NCBI RefSeq assembly: GCF_030055635.1
Contig: NZ_JASFYM010000015.1
Coordinates: 1-47,910, forward strand
DNA length: 47,910 nucleotides
Reading direction: 5' to 3'
DNA from: Methanothrix sp.
GTDB taxonomy: Archaea; Halobacteriota; Methanosarcinia; Methanotrichales; Methanotrichaceae
In this document: positions 7,501 to 16,115 of the stretch, piece after piece
How positions within the stretch are numbered: the stretch's first letter is position 1
Layout of the letters: every line of letters starts with the position of its first letter
Made by a program: the position numbers and the translations under genes
Notes under the pieces: model-generated
Told to the model about the DNA's origin: nothing
Database searches by the model: none
The model's input: only the letters and a program-made list of their open reading frames with translations

Positions 7501-8202
7501 GACCTGATATTCGTTCTGACAGATGAGCCGAATGCTGAGAGGGATGCGCACATAGCCACGCACATCCTGAGGAGCAACTACGCTGGAGAGCTCTCGAGCC
7601 AGAGGAGCATCAATCCATCAATAAACGATGAGGACATAGAGAGCGCCACCGAGATCATAAAGCCTGAGATAGAGCCGGAGCTGCTCAGGAAGTATGTGGC
7701 CTATGCGAGGAAGAACATATTCCCGACGCTGACTGAGGTGGCGATGGAGCGGTTCAAGGAGTATTACATCAACCTCAGGAGCCAGGGGCAGGATGGAAAC
7801 AAGCCTGTGCCTGTCACGGCGAGACAGCTCGAGGCTCTCATACGTCTCGGGGAGGCCAGCGCCAGGCTGAGGCTCAGCAACCGGATCACTGAAGAGGACG
7901 TCGATCGTGTTATAAGAATCGTTGAGTCCTGCCTGAAGAAGGTGGGAGTCGATCCGGAGACCGGGATGCTGGATGCGGATGTGATCAGCATAGGTATCAG
8001 CAAGAGCACCAGGGACAAGACAAAGCTGATGCTGAACATAGTCAGGGAGCTCGGCGGTAAGGAGGGCGCCCAGATCGATGATGTTCTAGACAGGGCAGAG
8101 GCTGAGGGCATAGACAGGGAGAGGGCTGAGGAGATAATCTCGCGCCTGAGGCAGGAGGGTTCCCTGATACAGACAAGCAGGGGCACCCTGCGGGCTGTGT
8201 GA
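4552..8202 (+). CDS. mcm: replicative DNA helicase MCM with in-frame intein
   Basis: MCM forms the ring helicase that unwinds DNA at the replication fork. The 1216-residue precursor has the N-terminal domain with a zinc finger (C129-x2-C132 and CPNEAC), a Walker A motif GDPGVAKS at 322-329 and a Walker B DEMD at 387-390. These are followed by an intein at residues 408-933. The ATPase then resumes with TISVAKAGVMATLKSRCALL, LAAANPKMGRFDKYEP and the LMSRFDLIF arginine-finger region, ending in a C-terminal winged helix. Removing the intein leaves 690 residues, a normal archaeal MCM length. The GTG start follows a TATA box at the right distance. No frameshift interrupts either host segment. Confidence 0.96.
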   Translation: MSYDPISKWEEFIRSRYWDDLLKLAESYPSTRSLIVNFADLDRYDTEFADDLLENPDVMLDAAHTALQEIVLPVDVDLSGAHVRVVNLPQHLKTRDLRSDHIGKLIAIEGQVRTATEVRPKIVRAAYECQRCGHVFYVEQSGTKFTEPYECPNEACDRRGPFRLLPKRSQFVDAQKVRVQESPEDLRGGEQPQTLDVELGDDLVGRIFPGDRVIINGILRSYQRTTQSGKSTYFDLFLDGISIEMMEQEFEEIEISPEDEKRILELSRDPDIYGKIVRSIAPSIYGYEDVKEALALQLVSGFSKRLPDGARIRGDIHILLVGDPGVAKSQLLRYMAKLSPRGIYTSGKSSTSAGLTATAIKDELGDGRWTIEAGALVLADKGIAAVDEMDKMSPDDRSALHEAMEQQSYHPLTEIQLSDGRKVRIGEFVDSLMKSRHDEIIRGVDCEMLPLNGDIKVWSTDLSRIFELPVDRVSRHRAPDHFIKIKYSNGREIIVTPEHPVYIARDGIACIPACEVTKGSFVPAPRSIQCSTDEPELREVERQHPGEKPLIFPKRLNPVLSKILGYLTTKGHFYKGSSHEIGFSNKDVKLLDDMSHLMEDAFGIKASRNERADGVVTLRFISSQLVRWFEANFPELMRTGRNRRAPAIIFKGTENCIQDYLIAAFLGDGCVHSTSIAYSTVSRGLAEDYQDLLLKLGVSSRIVEDRKAKAFKVCIMGDSHSKFEGLFSSSDHEKLLRMRRITSSCNRSLRHHDVLPTETALKILEAKKALGLVNDGYFNEHINCGYGLNIDTVTNYLQELRHRYDEVMAVVGNETKKVSLSEMRSALGWSQNYLASIIGTTRGSIDYYERGGYSEARREEIAEYARQQIQAHLEYIDARISAIGRILSSDIRYLKVVEVEVIPNEGEYSADYVYDLTVEPTHTFISHGLVLHNTISVAKAGVMATLKSRCALLAAANPKMGRFDKYEPIAPQINLTPALMSRFDLIFVLTDEPNAERDAHIATHILRSNYAGELSSQRSINPSINDEDIESATEIIKPEIEPELLRKYVAYARKNIFPTLTEVAMERFKEYYINLRSQGQDGNKPVPVTARQLEALIRLGEASARLRLSNRITEEDVDRVIRIVESCLKKVGVDPETGMLDADVISIGISKSTRDKTKLMLNIVRELGGKEGAQIDDVLDRAEAEGIDRERAEEIISRLRQEGSLIQTSRGTLRAV
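5773..7350 (+). other. MCM intein with LAGLIDADG endonuclease (526 residues)
   Basis: The host sequence EQQ/TIS is split. The intein begins with Ser (SYHPLTEIQLSDGRKVRI), has a block B TPEH (Thr about residue 496 of the precursor), and ends with YDLTVEPTHTFISHGLVLHN followed by Thr. The terminal His-Asn and the +1 Thr needed for splicing are all present. Two LAGLIDADG-type helices are visible, a degenerate ILGYLTTKGHF and a better YLIAAFLGDGCV, so a homing endonuclease domain is present. Near the C-terminal side lies a helix-turn-helix-like segment, SQNYLASIIGTTRGSIDYYE. Codon use is visibly more A/T-rich than in the flanking helicase. Confidence 0.93.
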
Positions 8203-8256
8203 CGAAGGCTGAGCTGTCTCCCGTCCACTGCAAGCAGATTGCTGAATATTCTTCGG

Positions 8257-9579
8257 ATGGATGAAGCGAGAGATCTGAGCGATAGTCTTAATATTTACGA
8301 AGTGCCACCTGCATTCATGCCACCGCCGGTCATAGCAACAGTCGGCGGAGGGGGCACACGCTTATACCCTCTCACGCTCTGCCAGCCGAAGCCCCTGGTG
8401 GAGGTATGCGACACTGCGATAATAGCAGTCCTCTTCAGAGTTCTCGCCATCCAGGGGTGCAGGAGGTTCATACTGGGCAGCAAGGGATTCGAGAACACGC
8501 TTGCCCTGTCGAACTACTTCAAGGCGGGAGAGGGTTTCTTCAAGCGTCTTGGCATAGACGACCATGAGGAGTTCAGCTACCAGCCGCAGTACGAGGACCA
8601 TGGCAGCGCAGATTCCCTCAGGTACTGCATGCGGTACTTCTCCATCGATGAGGATGTCCTGGTCGTCTCCGGAGATAATCTCATAGATATCGACCTGGAG
8701 GACTTCATAGCATATCACAGGCGCAGGAATCCGATTCTCACCGTCGCGCTGAAGGAGCTTCCCAGCGAGGAGAGCGTCTCACAGTACGGGGTGGCGGAGC
8801 TGGAGAGCGATATGCGCATAAGGCGGTTCATCGAGAAGCCGAAGGCGGGCACGGAGCCGAGCAGGATGATAAACACAGCGTTCTACATATTCTCCCCTGA
8901 GATAAGAGAGGTCCTCGCAGAGATGGGCGACAAGTCCCGCGATATCGGAGGCGATCTCATACCGTATCTCACCGAGAACGGCTACGATGTCTACGGATAT
9001 CCTCTCAGGGGCTACTGGATAGACATCGGCACCCCGGAGAGGCTTCTCCAGGCCACAATGAATGTCCTCTCCGGAAATGTGCGGCATTTCACCTTCCGGC
9101 ACCCGTACAGGGAGAATCAGTGGATACACCCATCGACTCTGAGGCGCATAGGTCGCATGCTTGAGCGCGGCGATATCGAGCTCAGGGGCAGCGTCTTCAT
9201 AGGGAGGGACTGCCGCATCGAGCCCGGGGTCGTCATAGAGAACTCGCATGTTGGCCACACATGCATGATCGAGAGGGATGTTGAGATAAGAAACAGCGCG
9301 GTCATGAGCTTCTCCAACATAATGCATGGAGTTCGGCTGAACCGCGCTGTTGTGGGCAGGTACTCCACGATCGAGGCGCACAGCGTGCTGGACGCGGATC
9401 AGTCCAATGGTCGGAAGGGCATACCTGTGATCGGCGACAATGTCCGGCTGCAGAAAGAATCTGTTGTGGGCCCAGGCACCAGGGTTGCACCTCTGAGGTA
9501 CAGCCACATGATCCTCGCCACCGGCAAGTTCCTCGAGCTCGGCTCGGACGAGAGGAACATCTATTTCACCTCCAGGTGA
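8257..9579 (+). CDS. sugar-1-phosphate nucleotidyltransferase with left-handed beta-helix tail
   Basis: The N-terminal half is a nucleotidyltransferase, with GGGGTRLYPLTLCQPKPLVE as the nucleotide-binding signature, DNLIDIDLEDF as the metal site and FIEKPKAG as the sugar-binding lysine loop. The C-terminal third carries hexapeptide-type repeats (FIGRDCRIEPGVVIENSHVG) of a left-handed beta-helix. Such enzymes make NDP-glucose, NDP-mannose or dTDP-glucose for surface glycans. The exact sugar cannot be told from sequence. I start at ATG 8257. TTG 8239 or ATG 8317, just before the conserved core, are also possible. It follows MCM by about 50 bases. Confidence 0.85.
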   Translation: MDEARDLSDSLNIYEVPPAFMPPPVIATVGGGGTRLYPLTLCQPKPLVEVCDTAIIAVLFRVLAIQGCRRFILGSKGFENTLALSNYFKAGEGFFKRLGIDDHEEFSYQPQYEDHGSADSLRYCMRYFSIDEDVLVVSGDNLIDIDLEDFIAYHRRRNPILTVALKELPSEESVSQYGVAELESDMRIRRFIEKPKAGTEPSRMINTAFYIFSPEIREVLAEMGDKSRDIGGDLIPYLTENGYDVYGYPLRGYWIDIGTPERLLQATMNVLSGNVRHFTFRHPYRENQWIHPSTLRRIGRMLERGDIELRGSVFIGRDCRIEPGVVIENSHVGHTCMIERDVEIRNSAVMSFSNIMHGVRLNRAVVGRYSTIEAHSVLDADQSNGRKGIPVIGDNVRLQKESVVGPGTRVAPLRYSHMILATGKFLELGSDERNIYFTSR

Positions 9580-9660
9580 TCTGCGGTCGAGGGGATTCCT
9601 CACAAGAACTCTTCCGATAAGGCCTTCCGATACGGCCCATTTTGCATACTCGGAGAGGGG

Positions 9661-9705
9661 GACTTCCTCTCAGGCCTGTAGGCCGGGGTTTGCGCCCTAC
9701 TGCTA
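9661..9705 (-). repeat. solo tnpB 3'-end hairpin (REP-like copy b)
   Basis: Reverse-strand copy of the family. It reads GACTTCCTCTCAGGCCTGTA GGCCGGGGTTTGCGCCCTAC on the plus strand and encodes RAQTPAYRPERKS on the reverse strand. It abuts the stop codon of the dCMP deaminase gene and fills most of the gap after the nucleotidyltransferase. In this position it could serve as a transcription boundary for the two converging genes. Confidence 0.75.
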
Positions 9706-10140
9706 TCAGATCCTGACGACCTCTATCCCAGCCTGCTCCAGAAACCGCAGAGCTCCCTCATCGGGGTACTGGTTTCTGTACACAACCTTGCGTATTCTCG
9801 CGTTTATCATCATCTTGGCGCAGAGTATGCATGGCTGGTGTGTGCAGTAGAGCGTCGCGCCCTCGATGCTCACCCCGTGGAGGGCGGCCTGGATTATGGC
9901 GTTCTGCTCCGCATGAACCGCGCGGCAGAGCTCATGCCTGGTCCCGCTCTCCACCTTCTCTCTCAGGCATCCCACAACATCGCAGTGCTCAAGTCCTGTC
10001 GGAGCTCCGTTGTAGCCTGTCGAGAGGATGCGTTTGTCCCGCACAATCACCGCGCCCACCCTGTTTCTGAGACATGTGGATCGCTTTGCCACAACCGATG
10101 CAATCTCCATGAAGTACTCGTCCAGGCCTGGTCTGTCCAT
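9706..10140 (-). CDS. dCMP deaminase
   Basis: This is a zinc-dependent deaminase converting dCMP to dUMP, feeding thymidylate synthesis. The HAEQNAI motif supplies the zinc histidine and catalytic glutamate, and PCILCAKMM supplies the two zinc cysteines. The segment [18 protein letters not shown] is typical of the dCMP deaminase branch, which has extra metal-binding Cys and His residues. I prefer ATG 10140 ([20 protein letters not shown], 144 residues) because the family starts here. An upstream ATG at 10209 would add 23 residues with no family resemblance. It converges on the nucleotidyltransferase gene. Confidence 0.9.
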   Translation of the reverse strand: MDRPGLDEYFMEIASVVAKRSTCLRNRVGAVIVRDKRILSTGYNGAPTGLEHCDVVGCLREKVESGTRHELCRAVHAEQNAIIQAALHGVSIEGATLYCTHQPCILCAKMMINARIRKVVYRNQYPDEGALRFLEQAGIEVVRI

Positions 10141-10344
10141 TGGTTTGATATCAAACGGAGAAATTGATATTGCTTCCGGTCGCTGGGATATCTGCGCTAC
10201 AGCTTTCATGAAAAATGTTTGTGGAGCGGATATCAGTTGGCTCTGCGTGGAGGAGAGGACGTGGTTCTCAGAGTCTATTGTGTGAGGCTTGCTGATCTTG
10301 ATCGATGATCTGAAGTCTCTGATCCTTCACCTGGAATCGCACCA

Positions 10345-11241
10345 CTACGCAGCATTCAGCATGTACAGCGCCACACATGCCATCATCCACTCCCCCTCGA
10401 CCAGCAGATCGAGAACAACAGGGTTCCGTCTCCTCCTCAGGTATGCGATGTATGCGTATCCGTAGATGGTGAGCGCCAGGGCGATCTCTCTGCCATCTCC
10501 CGGAAGGAGTAGCGAGACCGGCAGGATCGTTGTGTTCAGGATGAGCAGCAGAAGAACCGTCGGCGTCTCCCCGAGAATCACAGGCATCGTGCGCACGCCG
10601 CTGATCCTGTCGCCAGCGACATCGCGTATGTCGTAGAGAACCGTGTCGATGAACGTCTTGATGAATATGAAGTACAGCACGAGCACGCATGTGGCAGTGT
10701 GGCCGCTGTGGATCACCGGAATCAGCACCGTTACCACTGCCCATGCGGACCCCACCACGATGTTCTTCATCACCGGTATGTCCTTCAGCCTCGGAAGCCA
10801 CGGAAGGAGACGCATACCGTAAAAAGCGTTTGCGATCACCGGCACGAACACAAGAGGCAGAGCTGCAGGTCTCACATAAGCAATTATGATTGCGGCTGCA
10901 AGGTAAGCAGAGAGCGCCAGGATCAGGAATATCCGCCTCCTCGAGTAGAGGAACTGCTTCCTCGCCGGCATGTTAGAGACGTCCCTGTCGAGATCCACGA
11001 GCTTGTCCAGCGTGTAAACACTGAAGGAGACGAGAAATACCGCAAAGCAGATCGCCATGCTCGGCTCGATTCCAAGAAGAACGCTCGCCATGTATGTTTT
11101 GAAGAAGCCTGTTCCCCCGATGAAGAGAGAGGTCACAGCCAGGAAGGCGAGCAGCCTCTCCGCAGCATCTACCGCATCTCTGCACACCAGATAAAAAAAC
11201 TTAAATGGAATTACCTCACGAAACTGGTTGCTCCATGTCAT
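10345..11241 (-). CDS. UbiA-family membrane prenyltransferase
   Basis: The 298-residue integral membrane protein has about eight hydrophobic segments and both aspartate-rich motifs of the UbiA superfamily. The first is DKLVDLDRD at residues 79-87 and the second DIRDVAGDRISG at about 204-215. These bind the magnesium-diphosphate of an isoprenoid donor. Archaeal members make the geranylgeranyl ether lipids (DGGGP synthase), methanophenazine or other quinone-like carriers. The first motif has Asp in place of the usual leading Asn, so this may not be the main lipid enzyme. Its acceptor is unknown. The promoter lies in the AT-rich DNA after 11241. Confidence 0.82.
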   Translation of the reverse strand: MTWSNQFREVIPFKFFYLVCRDAVDAAERLLAFLAVTSLFIGGTGFFKTYMASVLLGIEPSMAICFAVFLVSFSVYTLDKLVDLDRDVSNMPARKQFLYSRRRIFLILALSAYLAAAIIIAYVRPAALPLVFVPVIANAFYGMRLLPWLPRLKDIPVMKNIVVGSAWAVVTVLIPVIHSGHTATCVLVLYFIFIKTFIDTVLYDIRDVAGDRISGVRTMPVILGETPTVLLLLILNTTILPVSLLLPGDGREIALALTIYGYAYIAYLRRRRNPVVLDLLVEGEWMMACVALYMLNAA

Positions 11242-12048
11242 AAACCGATGTGAATTTGGACCGAATTTGAAAATTATCTCTTTTAATCGGTAAATTTTGC
11301 TTGAAAATAGCTAAATTGCGTTATTTGAGCAAAAATCGTCGAGAATTATTGTATTATTCTGGTTGGGATCGAATTTATGTTTGTCTGCATGTTGCCTGTA
11401 CTGTTTGTACTTACGAAAACTGAGAAATTCGCAGCTCATTTCTTGTTATAATTTCACAGAAGTTTGCGATCAGATGCTCTTTCTCTGCGGCTCCTTGCCC
11501 CACAGGAGGTTCGCGAGCCGGTTTGCCTGAGGGTGAAGTTATTTCTAAGTTAGATCTCTGGGTAGTCTACCTACGACGTGTGGATAAGTGCAAAAGCAAT
11601 AGCTTCAGGCGATTCGCAGCCTTCAACCACGCTGTATGGCGCCGGACAATTATTTACAGATCCAATGATGTCGGTTTCCATGCCGACGTTGTTCAGAATA
11701 AACACATCTGAGGAGCCGGCCATCAAGATCAACTCAATGAAGGTAGACTACCGATCTCTGCTAACACATGGCATGTAAAACTGAATTAAGCTCGGCTCAT
11801 CCAGGTGAATTAGCGGAGCAGTGAGAATGACGAAAGAGTATGCTTCATCGATCCCGAAAATCCAGCTCTCCGATAACTCGCAGAGATGAGCCTTCACATC
11901 AAACAGCCGCCCTCGATGGAGTATGTCATGAAAGCAAGAGGTACTCGCTACGCGCAGTCGATTGCTGATGAAGTTCTGATAGACTTCTAAATCACGTGGG
12001 CCCAGGAAGAAGCAGGAGCGTGGGCACATGAAGCGGCAGCTCTTCCTC
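11242..12048. other. 807-bp gap holding a miniature transposon and no clear gene
   Basis: 11242-11480 is strongly AT-rich and probably carries the UbiA promoter. 11561-11752 is miniature element copy B. A reverse-strand frame at 11748-12029 (93 codons) starts inside unique DNA, runs into the element end and resembles nothing known. Short blocks such as ATCTCTGCGAGTTATCG near 11875 recur at 26050-26066, so it may be the remnant of a lost repeated gene. Confidence 0.6.
11561..11752 (+). mobile_element. miniature inverted-repeat element, copy B (192 bp)
   Basis: This copy has perfect 12-bp terminal inverted repeats, GGTAGTCTACCT at 11561-11572 and AGGTAGACTACC at 11741-11752. It is flanked by the 8-bp target duplication GATCTCTG at 11553-11560 and 11753-11760. 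The interior matches copy A at 4081-4271, including the GTGGATAAG, GCAATAGCT, TCAACCACGCTG and AAATAAACACATCTG-type blocks. An internal hairpin GTCGG/CCGAC surrounds TTTCCATG. It has no transposase. Confidence 0.92.
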
Positions 12049-12744
12049 CTACCTCAACCCTCTCCGCATGGCATCAAGCCTTCTGATGCTTGAGTAGTAT
12101 CCCGCAGCCAGGAATAAACCAGCAGCCAGGAGAAGCACAAAGAAGTATCCTAGGATCTGCGGGGCGTCATTCCTGTAGAAGCTGACCTCTACGATTGAGT
12201 CCCTCTCGAGACTCCAGAGAACAACCGTGCGGTTCCCCCTGATGATCTCATACGGTTCCGGTCTGGGAATTCCAAGAGCCCTGGCGCCGGTTGTGTACCC
12301 CTCCGGAATCACGACAGCGACCGTTCCGCTGAGAATTACAGGAGATACGAACTGCTGTCCCTTCAGTGGCGACTCGTATCTCAAAATACCGGACACTGTC
12401 TCTTCAGCTGTGATCCTGTACCTGTAAACGCCCCTCCAGAAGCTCTCGTCCACGCTGCATCTCACAGTGTGTGAGTTGCGAATCACAGATATGTTCTCGA
12501 TCCTGGCTATGGCTGTGATGTTGAAGGTCTTTCCGGACACAGGCTGCTCTATCACAGCTCTGCCTCCGGCCAGATCCACAACCGTAGCGTTGTTCAGCTC
12601 AAGGGATCTGGAGCCTGAGGTGAGGATGAGAAGAGATAGAGCAAGCGCGAAAAGCGCCGTGCGATCGAAGCGGGATGATGAACATCCTCCTGCCCGATTC
12701 TCAGCCTGAGCCGGTGCTGTGTATCCTGAAGACCTCGCCCTCAT
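12049..12744 (-). CDS. membrane-anchored extracellular protein of unknown function
   Basis: The 231-residue protein has an N-terminal hydrophobic stretch ([18 protein letters not shown], about residues 31-48) that looks like a signal peptide. A beta-rich middle region follows, and a C-terminal transmembrane helix ([20 protein letters not shown]) precedes a short basic tail. The topology suggests an extracellular domain tethered at its C terminus. I do not recognise the family with certainty; it resembles small archaeal proteins of the DUF5803 type. It overlaps the end of rtcA by 44 bases and has no other in-frame start before the signal peptide, so it is probably translated by coupling. Confidence 0.7.
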   Translation of the reverse strand: MRARSSGYTAPAQAENRAGGCSSSRFDRTALFALALSLLILTSGSRSLELNNATVVDLAGGRAVIEQPVSGKTFNITAIARIENISVIRNSHTVRCSVDESFWRGVYRYRITAEETVSGILRYESPLKGQQFVSPVILSGTVAVVIPEGYTTGARALGIPRPEPYEIIRGNRTVVLWSLERDSIVEVSFYRNDAPQILGYFFVLLLAAGLFLAAGYYSSIRRLDAMRRGLR

Positions 12745-13714
12745 CGATATCTATCCTGCACCCCAGGATCCTCTGCGCCGTCCAGATGTTTGTTCTGGTG
12801 TGGCTCGAGATCTCACGTGTAGTGTACTCACCACCGGCGAGCGCTATGTACGGTATGAGCTGATCCGCAAGATGCACGTCCACCGATGCCCCGGCGTTCA
12901 GCTCCTCGATGAGGAAATTCGCGGCCTCTCTCCCGACGTCCTCTGCGCGCACACCCCTCTCGCCGAGGGCGCTTGATCCCCTGAACCCGCACCAGAGCGT
13001 TATCCCGCTGCCAGGAGACGACGAGCTCACGATCTGCACATCTATCCTTGCATCATATCCGTTCTCCCTCAGGAGATCGAGCGCTGCATCAGCCTGACGC
13101 GTTGCCACATGCTCCGGAAGGGAGCCGCAGTGTGATATCCCGCGGATTATCTTATCAACGACATCCACCCTGGCAGGCCTGAGCCTGGACGGCCTTGTGC
13201 TCAGCACCACAACCCCTCCGCCCCTTGGATAGTATCCGCGCCGCTCGCACCTGAAGCTCGCAGTGACACCGAAGAGCCGCATCGCTGGAAGTGCCACATG
13301 CTCCAGATAGTCGACGGTCGGGCTCCACCGGACGTCTGTGCCGCCCCTGACTGTAATTGTGACAGGCCCCTCTGCGGCTGTGAGCGCCGGAAGCACGCAC
13401 TGTATCAGCAGCGTTACGCTCCCAGCGGTGCCTATATCCACATCATAGCTTCCTGCAGAGATCCTGCCGGGGATGAACTCGATCTCTTCAGATTCGAGAT
13501 GCACCCCTCTGGTCTCAGCTCCCGATATCCTTGCCAGGGCCTCGATGGCTCTAACATGCTGCGCCGCAAGCCCGGGCTTCGGCCTGTTCCGGCGGATATT
13601 TTTTAATCTTACTGGGATGCCGGTGAGTGCTGACAGCGCCACAGAGGTTCTCACGATCTGGCCGCCGCCCTCACCGTACGAGCCATCGATCTCTATCATC
13701 TGCGGCTTATTCAT
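12701..13714 (-). CDS. rtcA: RNA 3'-terminal phosphate cyclase
   Basis: RtcA uses ATP to convert an RNA 3'-phosphate into a 2',3'-cyclic phosphate through an enzyme-AMP intermediate. The start [20 protein letters not shown] and the [12 protein letters not shown] segment are hallmarks. The C-terminal [16 protein letters not shown] holds the adenylated histidine. The 337-residue length is normal. The start codon overlaps the rpoL stop as ATGA (13711-13714), so the two are translationally coupled. It belongs to an RNA-metabolism cluster on the minus strand running from 15188 to 12049. Confidence 0.94.
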   Translation of the reverse strand: MNKPQMIEIDGSYGEGGGQIVRTSVALSALTGIPVRLKNIRRNRPKPGLAAQHVRAIEALARISGAETRGVHLESEEIEFIPGRISAGSYDVDIGTAGSVTLLIQCVLPALTAAEGPVTITVRGGTDVRWSPTVDYLEHVALPAMRLFGVTASFRCERRGYYPRGGGVVVLSTRPSRLRPARVDVVDKIIRGISHCGSLPEHVATRQADAALDLLRENGYDARIDVQIVSSSSPGSGITLWCGFRGSSALGERGVRAEDVGREAANFLIEELNAGASVDVHLADQLIPYIALAGGEYTTREISSHTRTNIWTAQRILGCRIDIDEGEVFRIHSTGSG

Positions 13715-13986
13715 CTCACTGCTTCATCGTACTCTCTTAGAAATTCTTCGCAGAGATCCGCTATCCTGGCGGATGCATCTCTGATCACGTCGAGAGGATC
13801 CGCGCCCCTTGTCTTGAGCCTGAAGACCGGGTTGTCCATTATCGGGAACTTCGCGTCGTAGGTGGCTATCACAACCCTATCATCCTTCAGCAGCTCGCTT
13901 CTCAGGAGGTTGAGCAGCGTGTGCCGCTCCCCCTCGAACTCTATCCTGAGCTCATCCTCTGTCTTCTTCAGAACCTTCAGGTTCAA
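13711..13986 (-). CDS. rpoL: DNA-directed RNA polymerase subunit L
   Basis: This is a small subunit of the archaeal RNA polymerase that pairs with subunit D in the assembly platform. The sequence [32 protein letters not shown] and [20 protein letters not shown] matches the Rpb11/RpoL fold. I start at TTG 13986, which has AGGGGG a few bases before it and gives the family's normal N terminus (91 residues). The longer TTG at 14004 would lie inside the csl4 coding end. It sits between csl4 and rtcA with no gap. Confidence 0.92.
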   Translation of the reverse strand: MNLKVLKKTEDELRIEFEGERHTLLNLLRSELLKDDRVVIATYDAKFPIMDNPVFRLKTRGADPLDVIRDASARIADLCEEFLREYDEAVR

Positions 13987-13996
13987 TGCATGCCCC

Positions 13997-14590
13997 CTAA
14001 ACAAGCCCTGTGCCGTAGTAGGTGCTCAGCTTTCTCATCTCCGTGCGCTTGCATTCAGGACACTCCAGGCGGCCGTCTTTTTTTACTAGCGGTGTCGTGC
14101 AGCTGCTGCAGTAAGCCTTTATCACTCCCATGTCCTCCGGCTCGGTCGAGAGCCGCATCTGTCTAGCATCTATGACCTTTGCCCTGACGATATCTCTGAG
14201 GCTGAACATCTGCTTCAGGTCCTTGACATAGGAGCTCTTGACATTTGATATGTGTATGGTTGCGTCCAGCTCTGGAAGCGGCCTGGATTCGTAGCCCTTC
14301 TTGAACGCAAGCGAAAGTATAACAAGATTCTCCTTTATATCAACAACCTCTCCGACGACGATATCCCCGTTCTCCACCCTGGGCAGAGCGTTGCTTCTCG
14401 GTATCACACTCGCAAGGCGGCTCTCGGGATCGATATCGACCACGCCTGTGGTTGATGCGTATATGTTGCCGCCGGAGACGTATGTATCGTGCCCCGGGAC
14501 GAACTCCTCTGCCGAGCCTATCCTGTCGCCCGGCAGGACCAGGGCTCCACCCATCTGCTTATCCTTGACTTCATCGGTTGTGCCTGACAT
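13997..14590 (-). CDS. csl4: exosome subunit Csl4
   Basis: Csl4 is a cap subunit of the archaeal exosome, which degrades and tails RNA from the 3' end. The 197-residue protein has an N-terminal domain (GGALVLPGDRIGSAEEFVPG), a central S1 RNA-binding domain (VVGEVVDIKENLVILSLAF to about residue 150) and a C-terminal zinc ribbon with CSSC and CPEC. ATG at 14590 directly follows the stop of the upstream methylase (TAAGATG), which fixes the start better than the longer frame at 14626. It is clustered with rpoL and rtcA. Confidence 0.93.
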   Translation of the reverse strand: MSGTTDEVKDKQMGGALVLPGDRIGSAEEFVPGHDTYVSGGNIYASTTGVVDIDPESRLASVIPRSNALPRVENGDIVVGEVVDIKENLVILSLAFKKGYESRPLPELDATIHISNVKSSYVKDLKQMFSLRDIVRAKVIDARQMRLSTEPEDMGVIKAYCSSCTTPLVKKDGRLECPECKRTEMRKLSTYYGTGLV

Positions 14591-14591
14591 C

Positions 14592-15188
14592 TTATCGCTG
14601 TTTGCACACAATCCTATATAACTCAACCTCTATCCATTCGACATCTTTCCTGTGGAAATCGAACATCCTTTTAATTGGAATCCTTGCTTTATAGACCTCC
14701 TCGACCCTGCAGGGAGAGACGAAGCTGCGAACGAAGTTCAGGCTTCCTGCATTGTGGATGGTGTATATAACATCCGCGATCTCCACCGCCCTCCTGAGAA
14801 ACGCCCGATCGCCGCGGCTGGCGTGCTGTGCGCCAAATGGTGGATTCATTATTACAGTTTTCACCCTGCGAAACGCGATTCGCTCGATATCCCCCAGGAT
14901 AAAATCCACGTGCACGCCGAGCATCTCAGCATTCTCACGCGCGATCCTCAGCGCCTGGGGATCGATATCCACTCCGTATGCCCTCGCTCCCAGAAGCGCG
15001 GCCCCGATCGCCAGGATGCCTGTGCCACAGCCGAGATCCAGGACCTGGGATAGCTCATCCCTCATGTGAGCGATGTGGAGCAGATCCGATGCGAGCGACG
15101 GCGGGGTCATGTACTGCTCCATCGCTGCAGAGGGGCTCGGGAAGCCCCTCACACGCTGGAGCAGGATCTCAAGCTGTCTCTTTCTCAT
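14592..15188 (-). CDS. METTL5-like RNA methylase (COG2263)
   Basis: This class I methyltransferase of about 198 residues has the SAM-binding [20 protein letters not shown] and the catalytic [17 protein letters not shown] motif of N6-adenine methylases. The short N terminus ([16 protein letters not shown]) and the [20 protein letters not shown] segment fit archaeal relatives of METTL5, which methylates one adenine in small-subunit rRNA in eukaryotes. The rRNA target is an inference here. ATG 15188 is chosen; GTG 15194 is an alternative. It heads the RNA cluster and its stop overlaps the spacer to csl4. Confidence 0.85.
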   Translation of the reverse strand: MRKRQLEILLQRVRGFPSPSAAMEQYMTPPSLASDLLHIAHMRDELSQVLDLGCGTGILAIGAALLGARAYGVDIDPQALRIARENAEMLGVHVDFILGDIERIAFRRVKTVIMNPPFGAQHASRGDRAFLRRAVEIADVIYTIHNAGSLNFVRSFVSPCRVEEVYKARIPIKRMFDFHRKDVEWIEVELYRIVCKQR

Positions 15189-15408
15189 CGCCACGGATGT
15201 TGTCTGAGGCCATATTTATCCGATCCCACGATTTTCATCATGCATCGATGGCAAACAACTGAAGTCCTGGCAGAGTAAATGCATCGATATTTGCCGATAT
15301 CATACACCGGCCAAGTAGCAGCAGGTGATCGTATAGATCTCATATAGATCCGAGATGAACACAAATCTTTTTAATTTATAGGGGTCATCAGGGCATGAGG
15401 TGTTTGGT

Positions 15409-15972
15409 TTGAAACTTGTCTATGCAGCATTGATGCTTTTCCTCCTGCTGGGGTCGGCCTTTGCTGGCACATTCACGGCAGGTCTTGATGCTGATACATA
15501 TGTGGACAGAGAGAATCCGGATGCGACGTTCGGGGATGCGACCACGCTGTGGGTCGCATCAGCTGCAGGTGAGCCGCTGAAGATCGCGTACATCGGATTC
15601 ATCAATGCGTTCGGCAACCAGGGCATCAGCTCTCCAGATCAGATCTCCACGGCAACACTGAAGCTGACGGTCTCTGAGGTGGAGAAACCTGGCATCATAA
15701 AGGTGTACTTCGTCCATGGATATATCAGCCCTGAGATCGCATGGGAGGATGCCCCTGAGGCTGTGGAGAATGTATCTGCAGAGATCGAGATCGACTCCCC
15801 AGGGGAGTACACGCTTGATGCCACCGACATCATCAAGGAGGCTGTGAGGACATGCACTGAGGGCTGTCCGTACGGTCTGAAGATCGTCGCTGAAGGGGAT
15901 GCGTCGATCGGCCTGGCCTCCTCTGAGGCGTCAAAAGACTCAACAGAGCTCAGGTACGTCGGCGGAATGTAG
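15409..15972 (+). CDS. secreted DNRLRE-type domain protein
   Basis: TTG at 15409 lies six bases after GAGGTG (15397-15402) and gives a classic signal peptide, MKLVYAALMLFLLLGSAFA, with cleavage before GTF. The mature domain of about 168 residues begins LDADTYVDRENPDATFGDAT, the signature of DNRLRE/CBM96 beta-sandwich domains seen in methanogen surface proteins and disaggregatase-related proteins. The C-terminal CTEGCPYGLKI could form a disulfide. A TATA-like TTTTTAATTTATA lies at 15367-15379. It is probably a cell-surface or sheath-associated protein. The longer GTG start at 15400 is less likely. Confidence 0.8.
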   Translation: MKLVYAALMLFLLLGSAFAGTFTAGLDADTYVDRENPDATFGDATTLWVASAAGEPLKIAYIGFINAFGNQGISSPDQISTATLKLTVSEVEKPGIIKVYFVHGYISPEIAWEDAPEAVENVSAEIEIDSPGEYTLDATDIIKEAVRTCTEGCPYGLKIVAEGDASIGLASSEASKDSTELRYVGGM

Positions 15973-16115
15973 CTCAGCGAGCTGCACGCCCTCTTTTTTG
16001 AGATATTCGCTACGATCCACAGGCAGGGCATCTGTTGCTCTCAGGTGATGACAGAAACCTCCAAATCCCATACCAATATCATGATCTACTGTGATGTTCA
16101 GCGAGGAGGTTTCCT

